Below, piece after piece: positions 16,278 to 24,401 of a stretch of 33,254 nt of DNA (within the stretch, counting starts at the first letter, position 1; each line of letters opens with the position of its first letter). A program made the position numbers and the translations under genes. This DNA comes from Anaerolineaceae bacterium UBA5224 (GTDB lineage: Bacteria > Chloroflexota > Anaerolineae > Anaerolineales > Anaerolineaceae), in contig DHUW01000023.1 of NCBI GenBank assembly GCA_002409365.1, positions 1-33,254 on the forward strand. Direction: 5' to 3'. The notes under the pieces are model-generated. The model was not told where the DNA came from, ran no database searches, and saw only the letters and a list, made by a program, of their open reading frames with translations.

Positions 16278-16383
16278 TCATATCTATCCATTTCATGAAA
16301 GGGGATGACCTTTGGTCTCTCATTTTCTTGGTGGTGGCTGTAGTTGGTGTACTTGCGGAACAAGTAAGTTTACAACTATTATA

Positions 16384-16419
16384 TTAGAAAACGAGTCTGA
16401 CTTTTCAGCCAGCCTCGTT
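16384..16419 (-). terminator. Terminator of the amylase gene
   Basis: On the minus strand, ACGAG.CTG pairs with CAG.CTCGT with one mismatch, followed by TTTTCTAATA, starting 21 nt past the amylase stop codon. It looks like a degraded sister of the rubrerythrin terminator. Confidence 0.65.
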
Positions 16420-16439
16420 CTATCATGATCAAACTTTGT

Positions 16440-19025
16440 TTACTTAAACATCATAGGCAGGTAAATTCGTGATCCCACAGTCTGAAAGGTGGTTTGACTG
16501 GGGACGATCTGCACATCGCCGCCAACATCTGTTAGTCCGGCTGCTTCAACGGTAATAGTATCTGCCACAGACAGCAGCACGTCGGGGGTGAATGTGGTGG
16601 TGTTGGTGGCAGTGTCAAAGCTGCAAACACCAGCAACCAGCGAACCCGTAACAACAGACTTTACCTGCGGGCAGGCTGATGCGGGCATTGCCTGGTTCCA
16701 CGAGATCGTAATAACACTGTCAATGGGTACATTCTGTGCACCATCTGACGGACTCACCGCGATTACAATCGGGTCGCGCCAGTTTTGGACGGTATATTCG
16801 TAAAGCTGGGTACCGTCTGTGCCATAACTGACCGTGATGGGCAAGTTGGCGAGCTCCTCGTTGCCATCCAAACCCTTCATCACCGTTTCCCAATTGCCGC
16901 GCGTGAATTTGAATTCAAATGAAGTGCCATCAAGGATGTTGGCGGTGTATGTCCAGAGCGTGTTACTGACTTTGGTCATTGCTACCGCGCCAGGGTTCCA
17001 ATTGCCAACAGCTTCGTGACCACCGACAATGTAAACCGAGCCAGGGGTCCATTCGGGAACAGTGACTTCAAAAGTCACTGCCACCAACTTGGCTTCGGCG
17101 ATTTGTGAGACGGTGTTGGAAGCTGGGCTGTGATTGAAACTGGTATCAAGCGCTACCACGTAGTAATAGTAAAGCTGATTTGTGACCACGGTGGTGTCAG
17201 TGTAAGTCAACTCAGGCGCCAAAACGCGGTTGATCTTGCTGAAGGTGATGCCATCGGTGGAACGGTAGAGATCGTAGGCATAAACCGCAACATTGTCTGT
17301 GGCTGCAGTCCAGATCAGCGAGATGGAGGATGCGCTCCAGTCGTCAACTGTTAAGATGGGCGCAATAGGCGCAGTGATGTCTTCAGAGGCGACCACAGTC
17401 AGTTGACCAGCCTTGGTGGCATCATAAGGATCAGCAACAAAACCATCCTTGTAGGCATAAGTCCAATCTAGCCCGCCATTGGTTGAGTAACGATAGACGT
17501 AGTCGAAATCGCCGATTGCTTCAGGCAGCAAGGTGCCAACAAACTCGTCGTTATTGCCTGCATCAGTATTGAATGCAGCATCAGACCAACTCCAGGAAGT
17601 ATTGCCACGTGGATCAGAATCGTTGGGTCCGTATCCAACCTGCGCCATCAAACTGGGAGTAGCCCCGGGAATTTGAGTAACGCCATCAATCCAAACCTGA
17701 CCATAGATATTCTCAGTCGGAGTAATGCCAATGGTGTGGGTGATCGCAAATGGCCACTGCAGGTTTGCCCAGTCAATCACGTAGGCAGGCAGGGCACTGA
17801 CTTCATTGGAAGATTCGCTGATCAAACCGGTGACGCTATCAACCGATTTGACAATGTAATAATAAAGCTGCCCTGGCTGGACCGCGTTGTCGGTGAAAGT
17901 CAATGCGGTGGTCCCACCAAGGTACTCATAAGGTCCACCTGACATAGGAGCGCGGTAGACCAGGTATTCATCAGCACCACTGGCGGCTGCCCATTCGAGA
18001 GTCACAGAGTTTGCCCCTATTGGACCAAGCGAAAGGACAGGTGCAGCAGGTGCGGCGGTCATCGCAGAAGTGATCACAAGCACAGTGCCCGAATTCGCTG
18101 GTACTGCCACCTGCAACAAACTTCCGTCTACAGCGGTATAGGTGGCGCTACTGAGCACATCTTCGAAATTAGCTGCTGAAGGCAGATAACCAGCGATGTT
18201 TAAATCCACATTTACTTCAACATCAGAACGATTGATGAAGACCAAAGCACCATCAATGCCGTCGAGTCTGCGTCCATATACGTAGAGCTTGTTGGTATCG
18301 TCCACGAGCAAGGTGCGGTAATCACCGGTGCGCAGGGCAGGGTGAGTGTTGCGTGCTTCTGTCAACGTGGCGTAGTAGCTGGAAAGTGCGTCCTGTTCAG
18401 TCTGGCTCTGCAGACGGGTGTAATATGGCATACCGCTTTCATCCAGCCAGGGGTAAGGCTGGCGGTTATAGGGGTCGTCCTGCCAGACACCACTGCCATC
18501 CTTGGCTACCGGACCGACCAGACCGACTTCGTCGCCATAATAAATGGTTGGAGCGCCAGGCATGGTCATCTGCACCAGGGCTGCACCCTTGAGCTTTTGA
18601 ATTGCGGGTGCCCAGTCATAATTGGGGTTCAGATATTCAACAGGTGTAAAAGTGTTTGTGTTTTCATCGAGCATGAACAATGCCCGGTTAGTGTCGTGGC
18701 TGCCAAAAAGGTTCATCATGGCTGCCAGTGCTTCGGGAGCATAACGTTCCTGAAGGTTGAGAATGCGTTCATCAAATTGGCTCATGCTCAGCGGGGCAAG
18801 TTCACCAGCCGAAGAGCCGGCATTGTGGTCGTTATCTGTAAAAGTTGTGTCGCGCCAGAGTGAAAGTACAGCTGAGCTGAACTGGTAGTTCATCACTGCG
18901 TCCCACTCACCACCCAACAGCCAGCTGTTGGCAATGCCCCATTCCTCACCAGTGATGAAGCCATTGGGGTTGACAGTTTTGACTGTATTGCGGAAACCTT
19001 CCCAATAATCATTAGAAGTGATCAT
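16440..19025 (-). CDS. GH13 alpha-amylase/neopullulanase, C-terminal part (after frameshifts)
   Basis: An 861-codon open frame that is the C-terminal half of one large secreted amylase, not an independent gene: its first codon is merely the first ATG after a frameshift, with no ribosome site or signal peptide. It holds GH13 region III with the acid/base Glu (FITGEEWG, Glu27) and region IV (FGSHDTNR, His110-Asp111). Then come the end of the barrel and an amylase C-domain to ~320. Next are a fibronectin-III domain (~325-415), an unassigned module (~418-545, NIYGQVWIDGVT), a second fibronectin-III (~548-640), a CBM20 starch-binding domain (~645-748, VYIVGGHEAVGNWNPG) and an Ig-like domain with VSPSDGAQNVPIDSVITISW. 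The last residues are IYLPMMFK. Together these suggest an extracellular enzyme cutting starch-type glucans. Confidence 0.85.
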   Translation of the reverse strand: MITSNDYWEGFRNTVKTVNPNGFITGEEWGIANSWLLGGEWDAVMNYQFSSAVLSLWRDTTFTDNDHNAGSSAGELAPLSMSQFDERILNLQERYAPEALAAMMNLFGSHDTNRALFMLDENTNTFTPVEYLNPNYDWAPAIQKLKGAALVQMTMPGAPTIYYGDEVGLVGPVAKDGSGVWQDDPYNRQPYPWLDESGMPYYTRLQSQTEQDALSSYYATLTEARNTHPALRTGDYRTLLVDDTNKLYVYGRRLDGIDGALVFINRSDVEVNVDLNIAGYLPSAANFEDVLSSATYTAVDGSLLQVAVPANSGTVLVITSAMTAAPAAPVLSLGPIGANSVTLEWAAASGADEYLVYRAPMSGGPYEYLGGTTALTFTDNAVQPGQLYYYIVKSVDSVTGLISESSNEVSALPAYVIDWANLQWPFAITHTIGITPTENIYGQVWIDGVTQIPGATPSLMAQVGYGPNDSDPRGNTSWSWSDAAFNTDAGNNDEFVGTLLPEAIGDFDYVYRYSTNGGLDWTYAYKDGFVADPYDATKAGQLTVVASEDITAPIAPILTVDDWSASSISLIWTAATDNVAVYAYDLYRSTDGITFSKINRVLAPELTYTDTTVVTNQLYYYYVVALDTSFNHSPASNTVSQIAEAKLVAVTFEVTVPEWTPGSVYIVGGHEAVGNWNPGAVAMTKVSNTLWTYTANILDGTSFEFKFTRGNWETVMKGLDGNEELANLPITVSYGTDGTQLYEYTVQNWRDPIVIAVSPSDGAQNVPIDSVITISWNQAMPASACPQVKSVVTGSLVAGVCSFDTATNTTTFTPDVLLSVADTITVEAAGLTDVGGDVQIVPSQTTFQTVGSRIYLPMMFK

Positions 19026-19653
19026 TGAGTCGTGCCAGGGTCCACATCTCCGCCGACATCCAGGCGCCAGCCATCTGCGCTGAGCATCCAGTGACCGGCT
19101 ACCGTTATTTCAGGGTTATCCTGATTATCCCAGATCCAGGCTCTTACTTCCGCATTACTGGAATTGAGCTTGGGAAGAGAGTCGTAACCCCACCAGGATT
19201 CGTAATTGGCGGCGTTGGGAGTGCCGTCCGATCCAACGCAGGGACCAGTGCCAGCAGGCACGTCGGTAAAATAGAACCAGTCACGGTAAATGGAATTCTG
19301 GCTTTCACAGGCGCCGACTTCATGGGTAACGCCCGTAACGGTCCAGATATTTCGAGTCAGATGAGACATGGTTGAAAACACCGTCCACGATCAGGCGCAT
19401 GCCACGTGCTTCTAAACCTGCGATCAAGGCTTCGTATTCCGCCTGCGTACCGAACATTACGTTGATACTCAGGTAATCCGTGGTGTCATAAGCATGATTG
19501 GAGGGTGAAGTCGAAAGATTGGGTTGAGGTAGATGGTAGTTCACACCTAAGTGCCTGCGAAATAATCCAGTTTTTCAGTCAGAGCCTGCCAGGTCGCCGC
19601 CATAGAAGTTCTTGGAATAGGAGCCTTCGCAGGGGTCGTTGCGTGTCAGCACG
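19022..19653 (-). pseudogene. Broken catalytic-barrel segment of the GH13 amylase
   Basis: The barrel continues here in alternating frames. Recognisable pieces in order are CEGSYSKNFYGGDLAG, LTEKLDYFAG, LGVNY, IYLNPIF, SPSNHAYDTTDYLSIN, then region I (DGVFNH). Next comes VGACESQNSIYRDWF through to region II with the nucleophile Asp (DGWRLDVGGDVDPG). Frame changes fall near 19641-19653, 19583-19586, 19551-19553, 19535, 19509-19513, 19322-19326 and 19023-19030. Every expected protein segment is still present with little or no loss, so the gene is near complete at protein level apart from +/-1 shifts. Confidence 0.8.
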
Positions 19654-21543
19654 CGGATCGCAGATATAAGTATTCCAATCTTCTGTGTCGGAGCGGTAAA
19701 TAGTGCCGCCTTCCTCACCATAGAAAAAGGTGCCAGCGGGTTTATTGTTACCGGAATCACCGTCGCGGAAGCGGTCCGGGAAGACCTGGTAAACGATGGC
19801 ATTCTTGATCCAATCGGGGGTCTGGAAATCCGGCGAATAGACGGTCAGTTGGTAGGATATGTCTTCAGTATTATCATAAACTTGCCCCCAGCCACCGGTT
19901 CTGTCAGCGTCATCCTCGTAATAATCCGTGTCTGTGCCGTCAATAACAATGAAACGGTACCAGTAAACCGTCGGATCCGGGCTGGCAGGTACGGTTACCT
20001 CCCACCAATCGTAGGTCCCATCCGTATATACAACCGTCATCGGCAGAATACTTTCAACATTTGTCCGGTCGTTATACAGGCGCAGTTTCGCTTCGGTCAG
20101 GTCGTTTGCGGCAGCACGCAGGCGCAGCGTCACCGCAATGCTTGTGGTTACCGGTCCACCGGGGTTGCGATAGAGAGTGTCGCGGCTGTTGTGACCGAGG
20201 TCAGCCCACCACACATCATTATCGTGTCCCGCTACAGGAGGTTCAGTGGACTCAGGAAACTGGGTTGATACGCTCAGTACGGCAGTGCTACTCCAATCCG
20301 TTGCATTCCAATCCTCATTCGGATCATTGATGGTGTCCTGCGCATTATCCCCTCCACCACCACCAGTGTCCCAAACTTCCAGCCAGATCATATCAGGATT
20401 CCCCAATCGGTTTTTCTCGATAGCCCACTCGATCGAAGAAGACGTGCCTCCAGACAAAGCAGCTTCGTTCACACTTCCAGATGAAGACCACGTGGATCCA
20501 TCCCATGCCCAAAATTGAGTGTCCTCAGGTCCATATGGACTGTCATCCACCCAGGAATAGAAACCAAATTCGGGTTTATGAGGATCATTGACGACTACAT
20601 TACGACCCCAGGCGTCACTGCTGGCGCCATTAGTATCATTGGTGGTGTCAATGTAAATGGCGTATTTACCCCAATTTGTCGTCGTGATATCGGCGTTGAT
20701 TGTGAAAGCAAAGTAATACTGGCTGGCATCCTCCGCCACCCATAATGTTTGCAGATCCATATTAGTATTACCATTGCCATCACCCGAGGGGTCTGCAGCA
20801 ACGGGATATTCATAAGTTGGTTCAATTACTCCGTCCACCGACAAAATTGGAGTTGAGACAGATAGTGTCGCCAGAGAACCCCAATCGCTAGCCTGCCAGT
20901 CATCGGATGGGAAGTTGAGTGTGTCCTGTGCATTATCACCGCCACCTCCGCCAGTAGACCAGACCTCAACCCAGAGCTTTTCGGGGTTGTTTATGCTAGC
21001 TTTGGTAATTGACCATTCGACGATCGAGGTCGTTCCTGGTCCGCTTGCAGCTTCTACGACAGTACCGATATTTGACCAGGCACTGCCATTCCAGGCATAA
21101 ATCTGTGTGTCTTCAGGTCCATAGGTGCCAGAATCCATATAGGTGTAAATTGCGAATTCCGGCTTGTGTGGATCTGTAACCGTTACGGCTCTGCCCCAGG
21201 CATCAGAAGTCGCGCCATTGGCATCCCCAGTAATATCTAGATAAATTGAATATTTTCCCCAGTTATTCATACTGAAATCAGTGTTTACCTCAAAGGCAAA
21301 ATAAAATTTGCTTGAATCCTCCGTTACCCATAAGTTGGTCAGATCCACCGGGTTTCCACCTTGTGAATCGCCTGCGGGGTCGGTTGCTACCACCGGACCA
21401 TACTCGGTATCCACAATGCCATCAACAGTGGGTGGTGAAGTTTGAATTATTTCTTGGGTAGGTGCCTGCGCCAGGGAGGCAGCAGGGCTGAGGATCAATG
21501 ATAGTGTCAGTAGAATGGTAAGAGGTAATCGAATAGTTTTCAT
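19579..21543 (-). CDS. GH13 alpha-amylase/neopullulanase, N-terminal part (before frameshifts)
   Basis: A 654-codon frame with the true start of the large amylase: AAAGGGAG before the ATG and a signal peptide ending ASLAQA (~residue 26). Two tandem ~200-residue modules follow (35-231 and 232-~430), sharing blocks such as NWGKY, SDAWGR, DPHKPEF, YGPEDTQ and GGGGGDNAQDT. Their family was not identified; a glycan-binding role is likely. A CBM34-like domain (~440-560, DNDVWWADLGHNSRDTLYR) and the barrel start (WIKNAIVYQVFPDRF, ~590) come next. Real coding ends near CDPR (~19654). The last ~25 codons, to 19579, are out-of-frame read-through. A consensus promoter lies upstream. The CBM34-like plus GH13 order points to a neopullulanase/cyclomaltodextrinase-type enzyme. 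Confidence 0.85.
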   Translation of the reverse strand: MKTIRLPLTILLTLSLILSPAASLAQAPTQEIIQTSPPTVDGIVDTEYGPVVATDPAGDSQGGNPVDLTNLWVTEDSSKFYFAFEVNTDFSMNNWGKYSIYLDITGDANGATSDAWGRAVTVTDPHKPEFAIYTYMDSGTYGPEDTQIYAWNGSAWSNIGTVVEAASGPGTTSIVEWSITKASINNPEKLWVEVWSTGGGGGDNAQDTLNFPSDDWQASDWGSLATLSVSTPILSVDGVIEPTYEYPVAADPSGDGNGNTNMDLQTLWVAEDASQYYFAFTINADITTTNWGKYAIYIDTTNDTNGASSDAWGRNVVVNDPHKPEFGFYSWVDDSPYGPEDTQFWAWDGSTWSSSGSVNEAALSGGTSSSIEWAIEKNRLGNPDMIWLEVWDTGGGGGDNAQDTINDPNEDWNATDWSSTAVLSVSTQFPESTEPPVAGHDNDVWWADLGHNSRDTLYRNPGGPVTTSIAVTLRLRAAANDLTEAKLRLYNDRTNVESILPMTVVYTDGTYDWWEVTVPASPDPTVYWYRFIVIDGTDTDYYEDDADRTGGWGQVYDNTEDISYQLTVYSPDFQTPDWIKNAIVYQVFPDRFRDGDSGNNKPAGTFFYGEEGGTIYRSDTEDWNTYICDPRADTQRPLRRLLFQELLWRRPGRL

Positions 21544-21573
21544 TTTCTCCCTTTCTATTAAATTGAAACAGAT

Positions 21574-21608
21574 GCGTTAATTATAGTTAATGCGTAAATA
21601 GGTTTCAA
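21574..21608 (-). promoter_or_regulatory. Amylase promoter with a palindrome over the -10
   Basis: On the minus strand, TTGAAA (21603-21608), a 17-nt spacer and TATAAT (21580-21585) form a near-consensus promoter 37 nt before the amylase start. An inverted repeat with outer arms GCGTTAA/TTAATGC (21574-21593) is centred on the -10, as expected for a repressor site. The regulator is unknown. Confidence 0.65.
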
Positions 21609-21631
21609 TACTCATTTGTCATCACTTCGAA

Positions 21632-21669
21632 ACAAGAAAACAGCCGTCCCATTTTTCAGAGACAGCTGT
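21632..21669 (-). terminator. Terminator downstream of the class II aldolase gene
   Basis: On the minus strand, ACAGC.GTC pairs with GAC.GCTGT around a 12-nt loop, followed by TTTTCTTGTT. It lies about 215 nt beyond the aldolase stop. The DNA between (21670-21885) shows no gene, and nothing else was recognised in it. Confidence 0.55.
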
Positions 21670-21885
21670 CGCAGGAATCGATGTTCCTTACGTCAAGTTA
21701 TCAGTTAACTTGTTTTAGGCTGGTCAGACAGGTTTCGCTATCAGTGGACTTTGCTAATGGAGTGATGGTAACAAATCTTCTTTATAAGGATCCCGGGTGT
21801 TTATTAATGGAAGGGTTGATAAACCCAACTCAAACCTGCTGAGGTAGGTCTTGTTTTCATTTACTTTCATGGGGCAGAAATTACC

Positions 21886-22524
21886 TTAGGTTTCAATTTC
21901 TTGTGCCATGATCCGATCTATTTCCGCTTGAGGAATATTCTGCATTGTCCCCAGGCTACGACAGATACTCGCGATTTGAGCAAATTTCTCGGCAGTTTCT
22001 ATACGTTGGCATGTTTTTTCTAAACTCGACCCTACTGCCAGAACACCATGGTTCGCAAGTAGAACCACATTCCGATTTTTTAACAACGGTTTTGCGTTAT
22101 CTATGATTTCTCTTGTTCCAGGTTGTCCATAAGGAGCAACTGGAATATCTCGAAATTGGACCAATATCTCTGGATGGCAAGTGTAGTCCAATGGAACATG
22201 ACAGATCGCATGTGCTGTAAGATACGGGGGATGACAGTGGATGACTGCTTTTATATCCCCTCTAATCGTATAAGCAACCTGGTGCATCACCTTTTCAGAA
22301 GAAGCCCTTTTGTTTCCATAAATTTGATTATCATCCGCATCGAAGACGGCAATCATTTCAGGTTCGAGCGTTGATTTTCGTGTGGCTGCTGGCGTGATAT
22401 ACATCAATCCCTTGTCATGAATTGAAAGATTTCCCTCAAGAACATTGACAAGCTTCATTTCTTCCATCTGCTTAGCAATGTAAATCAGTTCATTAATGAT
22501 TTCCTGACTAATTGAGTTATGCAT
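21886..22524 (-). CDS. Class II (zinc) aldolase, L-fuculose-phosphate aldolase family
   Basis: A 212-residue cytoplasmic aldolase of the FucA/AraD/adducin family. These enzymes split ketose 1-phosphates into dihydroxyacetone phosphate (DHAP) and an aldehyde, or epimerise pentulose phosphates. The Zn ligands are visible as VIHCHPP (His96, His98) and LLANHGV (His159). The catalytic Glu is in ASSEKVMH (Glu77), and GNLSIHD and TPAATRKS are the usual phosphate-binding stretches. The start at 22524 was chosen over 22557 because CGGAG precedes it. It sits behind a terminator that separates it from the phosphorylase gene. Within this nucleoside locus, a pentulose 1-phosphate such as ribulose or 5-deoxyribulose 1-phosphate is the likely substrate, but that is inference. 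Confidence 0.88.
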   Translation of the reverse strand: MHNSISQEIINELIYIAKQMEEMKLVNVLEGNLSIHDKGLMYITPAATRKSTLEPEMIAVFDADDNQIYGNKRASSEKVMHQVAYTIRGDIKAVIHCHPPYLTAHAICHVPLDYTCHPEILVQFRDIPVAPYGQPGTREIIDNAKPLLKNRNVVLLANHGVLAVGSSLEKTCQRIETAEKFAQIASICRSLGTMQNIPQAEIDRIMAQEIET

Positions 22525-22577
22525 TTTTTCTCCGATATTTTTCCTAAACTTCATCAACGCTGGAGCCAGCCAACCAA

Positions 22578-22606
22578 GCTATAAAGCTTACTTCATTTTA
22601 AAACAA
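22578..22606 (-). promoter_or_regulatory. Possible promoter of the class II aldolase gene
   Basis: On the minus strand, TTGTTT (22601-22606) and TATAGC (22578-22583) are separated by 17 nt, just downstream of the phosphorylase terminator. Each box matches consensus at four of six bases only. Confidence 0.3.
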
Positions 22607-22616
22607 TTCTTAATAG

Positions 22617-22647
22617 AAAAAACCAGCGGTTAATTTCGCTGGTTTTT
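22617..22647 (-). terminator. Terminator after the first nucleoside phosphorylase gene
   Basis: AAACCAGCG / CGCTGGTTT forms a strong stem with an 8-nt loop and is followed on the minus strand by TTTTTTCTATT. It starts about 44 nt past the phosphorylase stop and splits the class II aldolase from the genes upstream of it. Confidence 0.85.
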
Positions 22648-22690
22648 GATCTTTTTGTGTCGTTGCGACAAAAATCATACCTGTTGGAGC

Positions 22691-23527
22691 TTATGCGAAC
22701 AGCCCTGGAGTAAGGTAGCGCACATTTTTTTCTTTTTTGAGCTGGTCCCATTCTGCAAGGATGGCGACTGCTTCACTGGCGACACGGCAGGAATCCTCTT
22801 CTCCTACATAGCCCCATTCGTTAGTGATCCGATTGGCGACTACTGTCGAGATGAAGCCAGCCCTGAAACCATAAAGACTTGAGAGCGTGAGGACTGTACT
22901 TGCTTCACCTTCCCAGTTCAGGATTCCTGCCTTTTGAAGATCGGAAATCTTATGATCCCACCAAGATTGCCAATAACCGTTGTAACCATGGCGAGATTGA
23001 CCGGCATAAAAAGAATCTGCAGAAGCACCGATTCCAACACGATATTTTTTTCCTAACTTTTCGCAAGCTTCGATGAGGGCCATGACGACTTCCCAATTAG
23101 CCAGGGCAGGATATTCTGCCTGGATATAGGCTTTGGTTGTTCCATCATCACGAATCATGCCGGTATTAATAATCATAGTTCCCAGTGCGACGTCTTCCTG
23201 GAGAGTACCGCAGGATCCGACGCGAATGAATGTATCTCCACCCGATCTGGCGAGCTGCTCAAGAGCAACACTTGTGGCCAGGTCTCCAATTCCGGTAGAA
23301 GTAGCACTGATTGGTGTGTTCTTGTATTCACCTGTAACTGTCCGATATTCCCTCACGTACGCCACTTCCTTAAAAGATGACCAGATATCTTTGAAGCGTA
23401 ACACGCGGTTAGGATCACCGGGAAGAAGAACATAACGTGAAATGTCTCCTACCTTTGTGTGTGTGTAACTTTGTCTTCCATCCTCTGTGAGAGGATCTTC
23501 AGCTGTGTAGTTGGTTAATTGGTCCAT
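22691..23527 (-). CDS. Uridine-phosphorylase-like nucleoside phosphorylase (paralog 1)
   Basis: A 278-residue enzyme of the PNP/UDP family that splits nucleosides with phosphate into base and pentose 1-phosphate. Aligned by eye to E. coli Udp, phosphate-site Args are kept (GDPNR, Arg41; VREY; FIRVG, Arg102). The uracil-binding Gln and Arg are also kept (YAGQSR, Gln177 and Arg179, equivalent to Gln166/Arg168). The ribose-binding NYEMES motif is NWEGEA here, so the sugar-contacting Met is Gly and the Glu (Glu208) is retained. Thr94 of Udp is Ser. It is the third gene of a DeoR-aldolase-phosphorylase set, with AAAGGAG before its ATG, and is closely related to the phosphorylase at 25304-26161. 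Pyrimidine-nucleoside preference is inferred. Confidence 0.9.
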   Translation of the reverse strand: MDQLTNYTAEDPLTEDGRQSYTHTKVGDISRYVLLPGDPNRVLRFKDIWSSFKEVAYVREYRTVTGEYKNTPISATSTGIGDLATSVALEQLARSGGDTFIRVGSCGTLQEDVALGTMIINTGMIRDDGTTKAYIQAEYPALANWEVVMALIEACEKLGKKYRVGIGASADSFYAGQSRHGYNGYWQSWWDHKISDLQKAGILNWEGEASTVLTLSSLYGFRAGFISTVVANRITNEWGYVGEEDSCRVASEAVAILAEWDQLKKEKNVRYLTPGLFA

Positions 23528-23590
23528 CTTTTAATCACTCCTTTTTATTGGCTTTGTTAAAAAAATTTCTAAAGTTTCAAATAATAAATA

Positions 23591-24355
23591 TTATTTCGCT
23601 GCCAGTGCGTCTTCAACGCTGGCGTTTTCATGAACGACCGCATAAATAGCGCGAGCGAGAGGTTCGGGATTGGGTTGTTGAAAAACGTTTCGACCGATCG
23701 CCACGCCATTACCACCAGCTTTCATTACCTCTGCAATCATCTCAAGGATTTCTCTTGGATCATTTTTTCGTTGCCCACCGAGAACAACAACCGGCAAATG
23801 AGTTGAATTAAGCAGTACTTTGAAATCTTCCACATTTCCTGGATATTCAGTTTTGATAACATCCACACCCCATTCTGAGGTGATCCTGACAGCGGCACAT
23901 CTCTCTTCGAGCGTAACAGGTCGATTGAACAAAACTTCCCCGATAACGAAAATGCCTTCTTCCTTGGCTGAGCGTGCAAGCTTGGCTACATTGGCGAGTG
24001 TTTTTTCAGACTCTTTGTCTCCAAAAATAGCCATACAAATAACGCCTTTAGCGCCCAACTTTCTGGCATCGCTGCAGTCAAGATAGAGGTTGAAGTTATT
24101 GTATGATGAATTTTGAAGAGGGGACCAACCGCCATCGCACCGTAACACACCTGCAGTTTGGTTGATTGTTTTAGCCCATTTCTTATAGGATGTAAAGGAA
24201 GTGAGCATCGCGTCGGTATAAGGAATCAGCCTTTCGTATAAGGCTCCAGGATTTTCGAGACCTGGTATATTCCCGAAAATCGCGGCATGGTCAAAAGCAT
24301 AAATAACCATTTTGCTCGATTTGTCGAGCTGATTCCAGTTTACATATTTTTCCAT
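23591..24355 (-). CDS. Class I aldolase of the DhnA/LsrF/FbaB type
   Basis: A 254-residue TIM-barrel aldolase of the DeoC/FbaB superfamily that works through a lysine Schiff base. The lysine is in VDVIKTEYPG (Lys168). The phosphate-binding ends are GGQRKNDPRE and GVAIGRNVFQ, and the early motif AFDHAAIFG fits DhnA/LsrF enzymes. Members cleave fructose bisphosphate, act on autoinducer-2 phosphate, or perform other DHAP-type aldol or thiolysis reactions, so the exact substrate is open. It is not an ordinary deoxyribose-phosphate aldolase. It lies 46 nt after the DeoR-type regulator gene and 63 nt before a nucleoside phosphorylase, with GGAG before its ATG. A role on a ketose phosphate derived from the released pentose is likely. 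Confidence 0.85.
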   Translation of the reverse strand: MEKYVNWNQLDKSSKMVIYAFDHAAIFGNIPGLENPGALYERLIPYTDAMLTSFTSYKKWAKTINQTAGVLRCDGGWSPLQNSSYNNFNLYLDCSDARKLGAKGVICMAIFGDKESEKTLANVAKLARSAKEEGIFVIGEVLFNRPVTLEERCAAVRITSEWGVDVIKTEYPGNVEDFKVLLNSTHLPVVVLGGQRKNDPREILEMIAEVMKAGGNGVAIGRNVFQQPNPEPLARAIYAVVHENASVEDALAAK

Positions 24356-24401
24356 AATTTCATTCTCCTTGATAATTAGTTGATTTCAATTTTTACACGG
24401 A

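Noticed and set aside
15984..16298. Small plus-strand protein gene (103 codons) in the gap after rubrerythrin
   Set aside because: The opposite strand carries the RHS-like pattern; the plus frame has no ribosome site or recognisable feature.
19022..19653. Programmed ribosomal frameshifting as the explanation for the broken amylase
   Set aside because: At least seven shifts of alternating direction with no slippery heptamers or clear stimulatory structures; far more than any known programmed event.
19639..20268. 209-codon plus-strand frame over the amylase N-terminal region
   Set aside because: The minus strand encodes recognisable CBM34-like and GH13 sequence here; the plus frame shows no family features.
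23591..24355. Calling the class I aldolase a deoxyribose-phosphate aldolase (DeoC)
   Set aside because: The motifs around the lysine and the GGQRKND phosphate loop fit the DhnA/LsrF/FbaB group better than DeoC, despite the nucleoside context.
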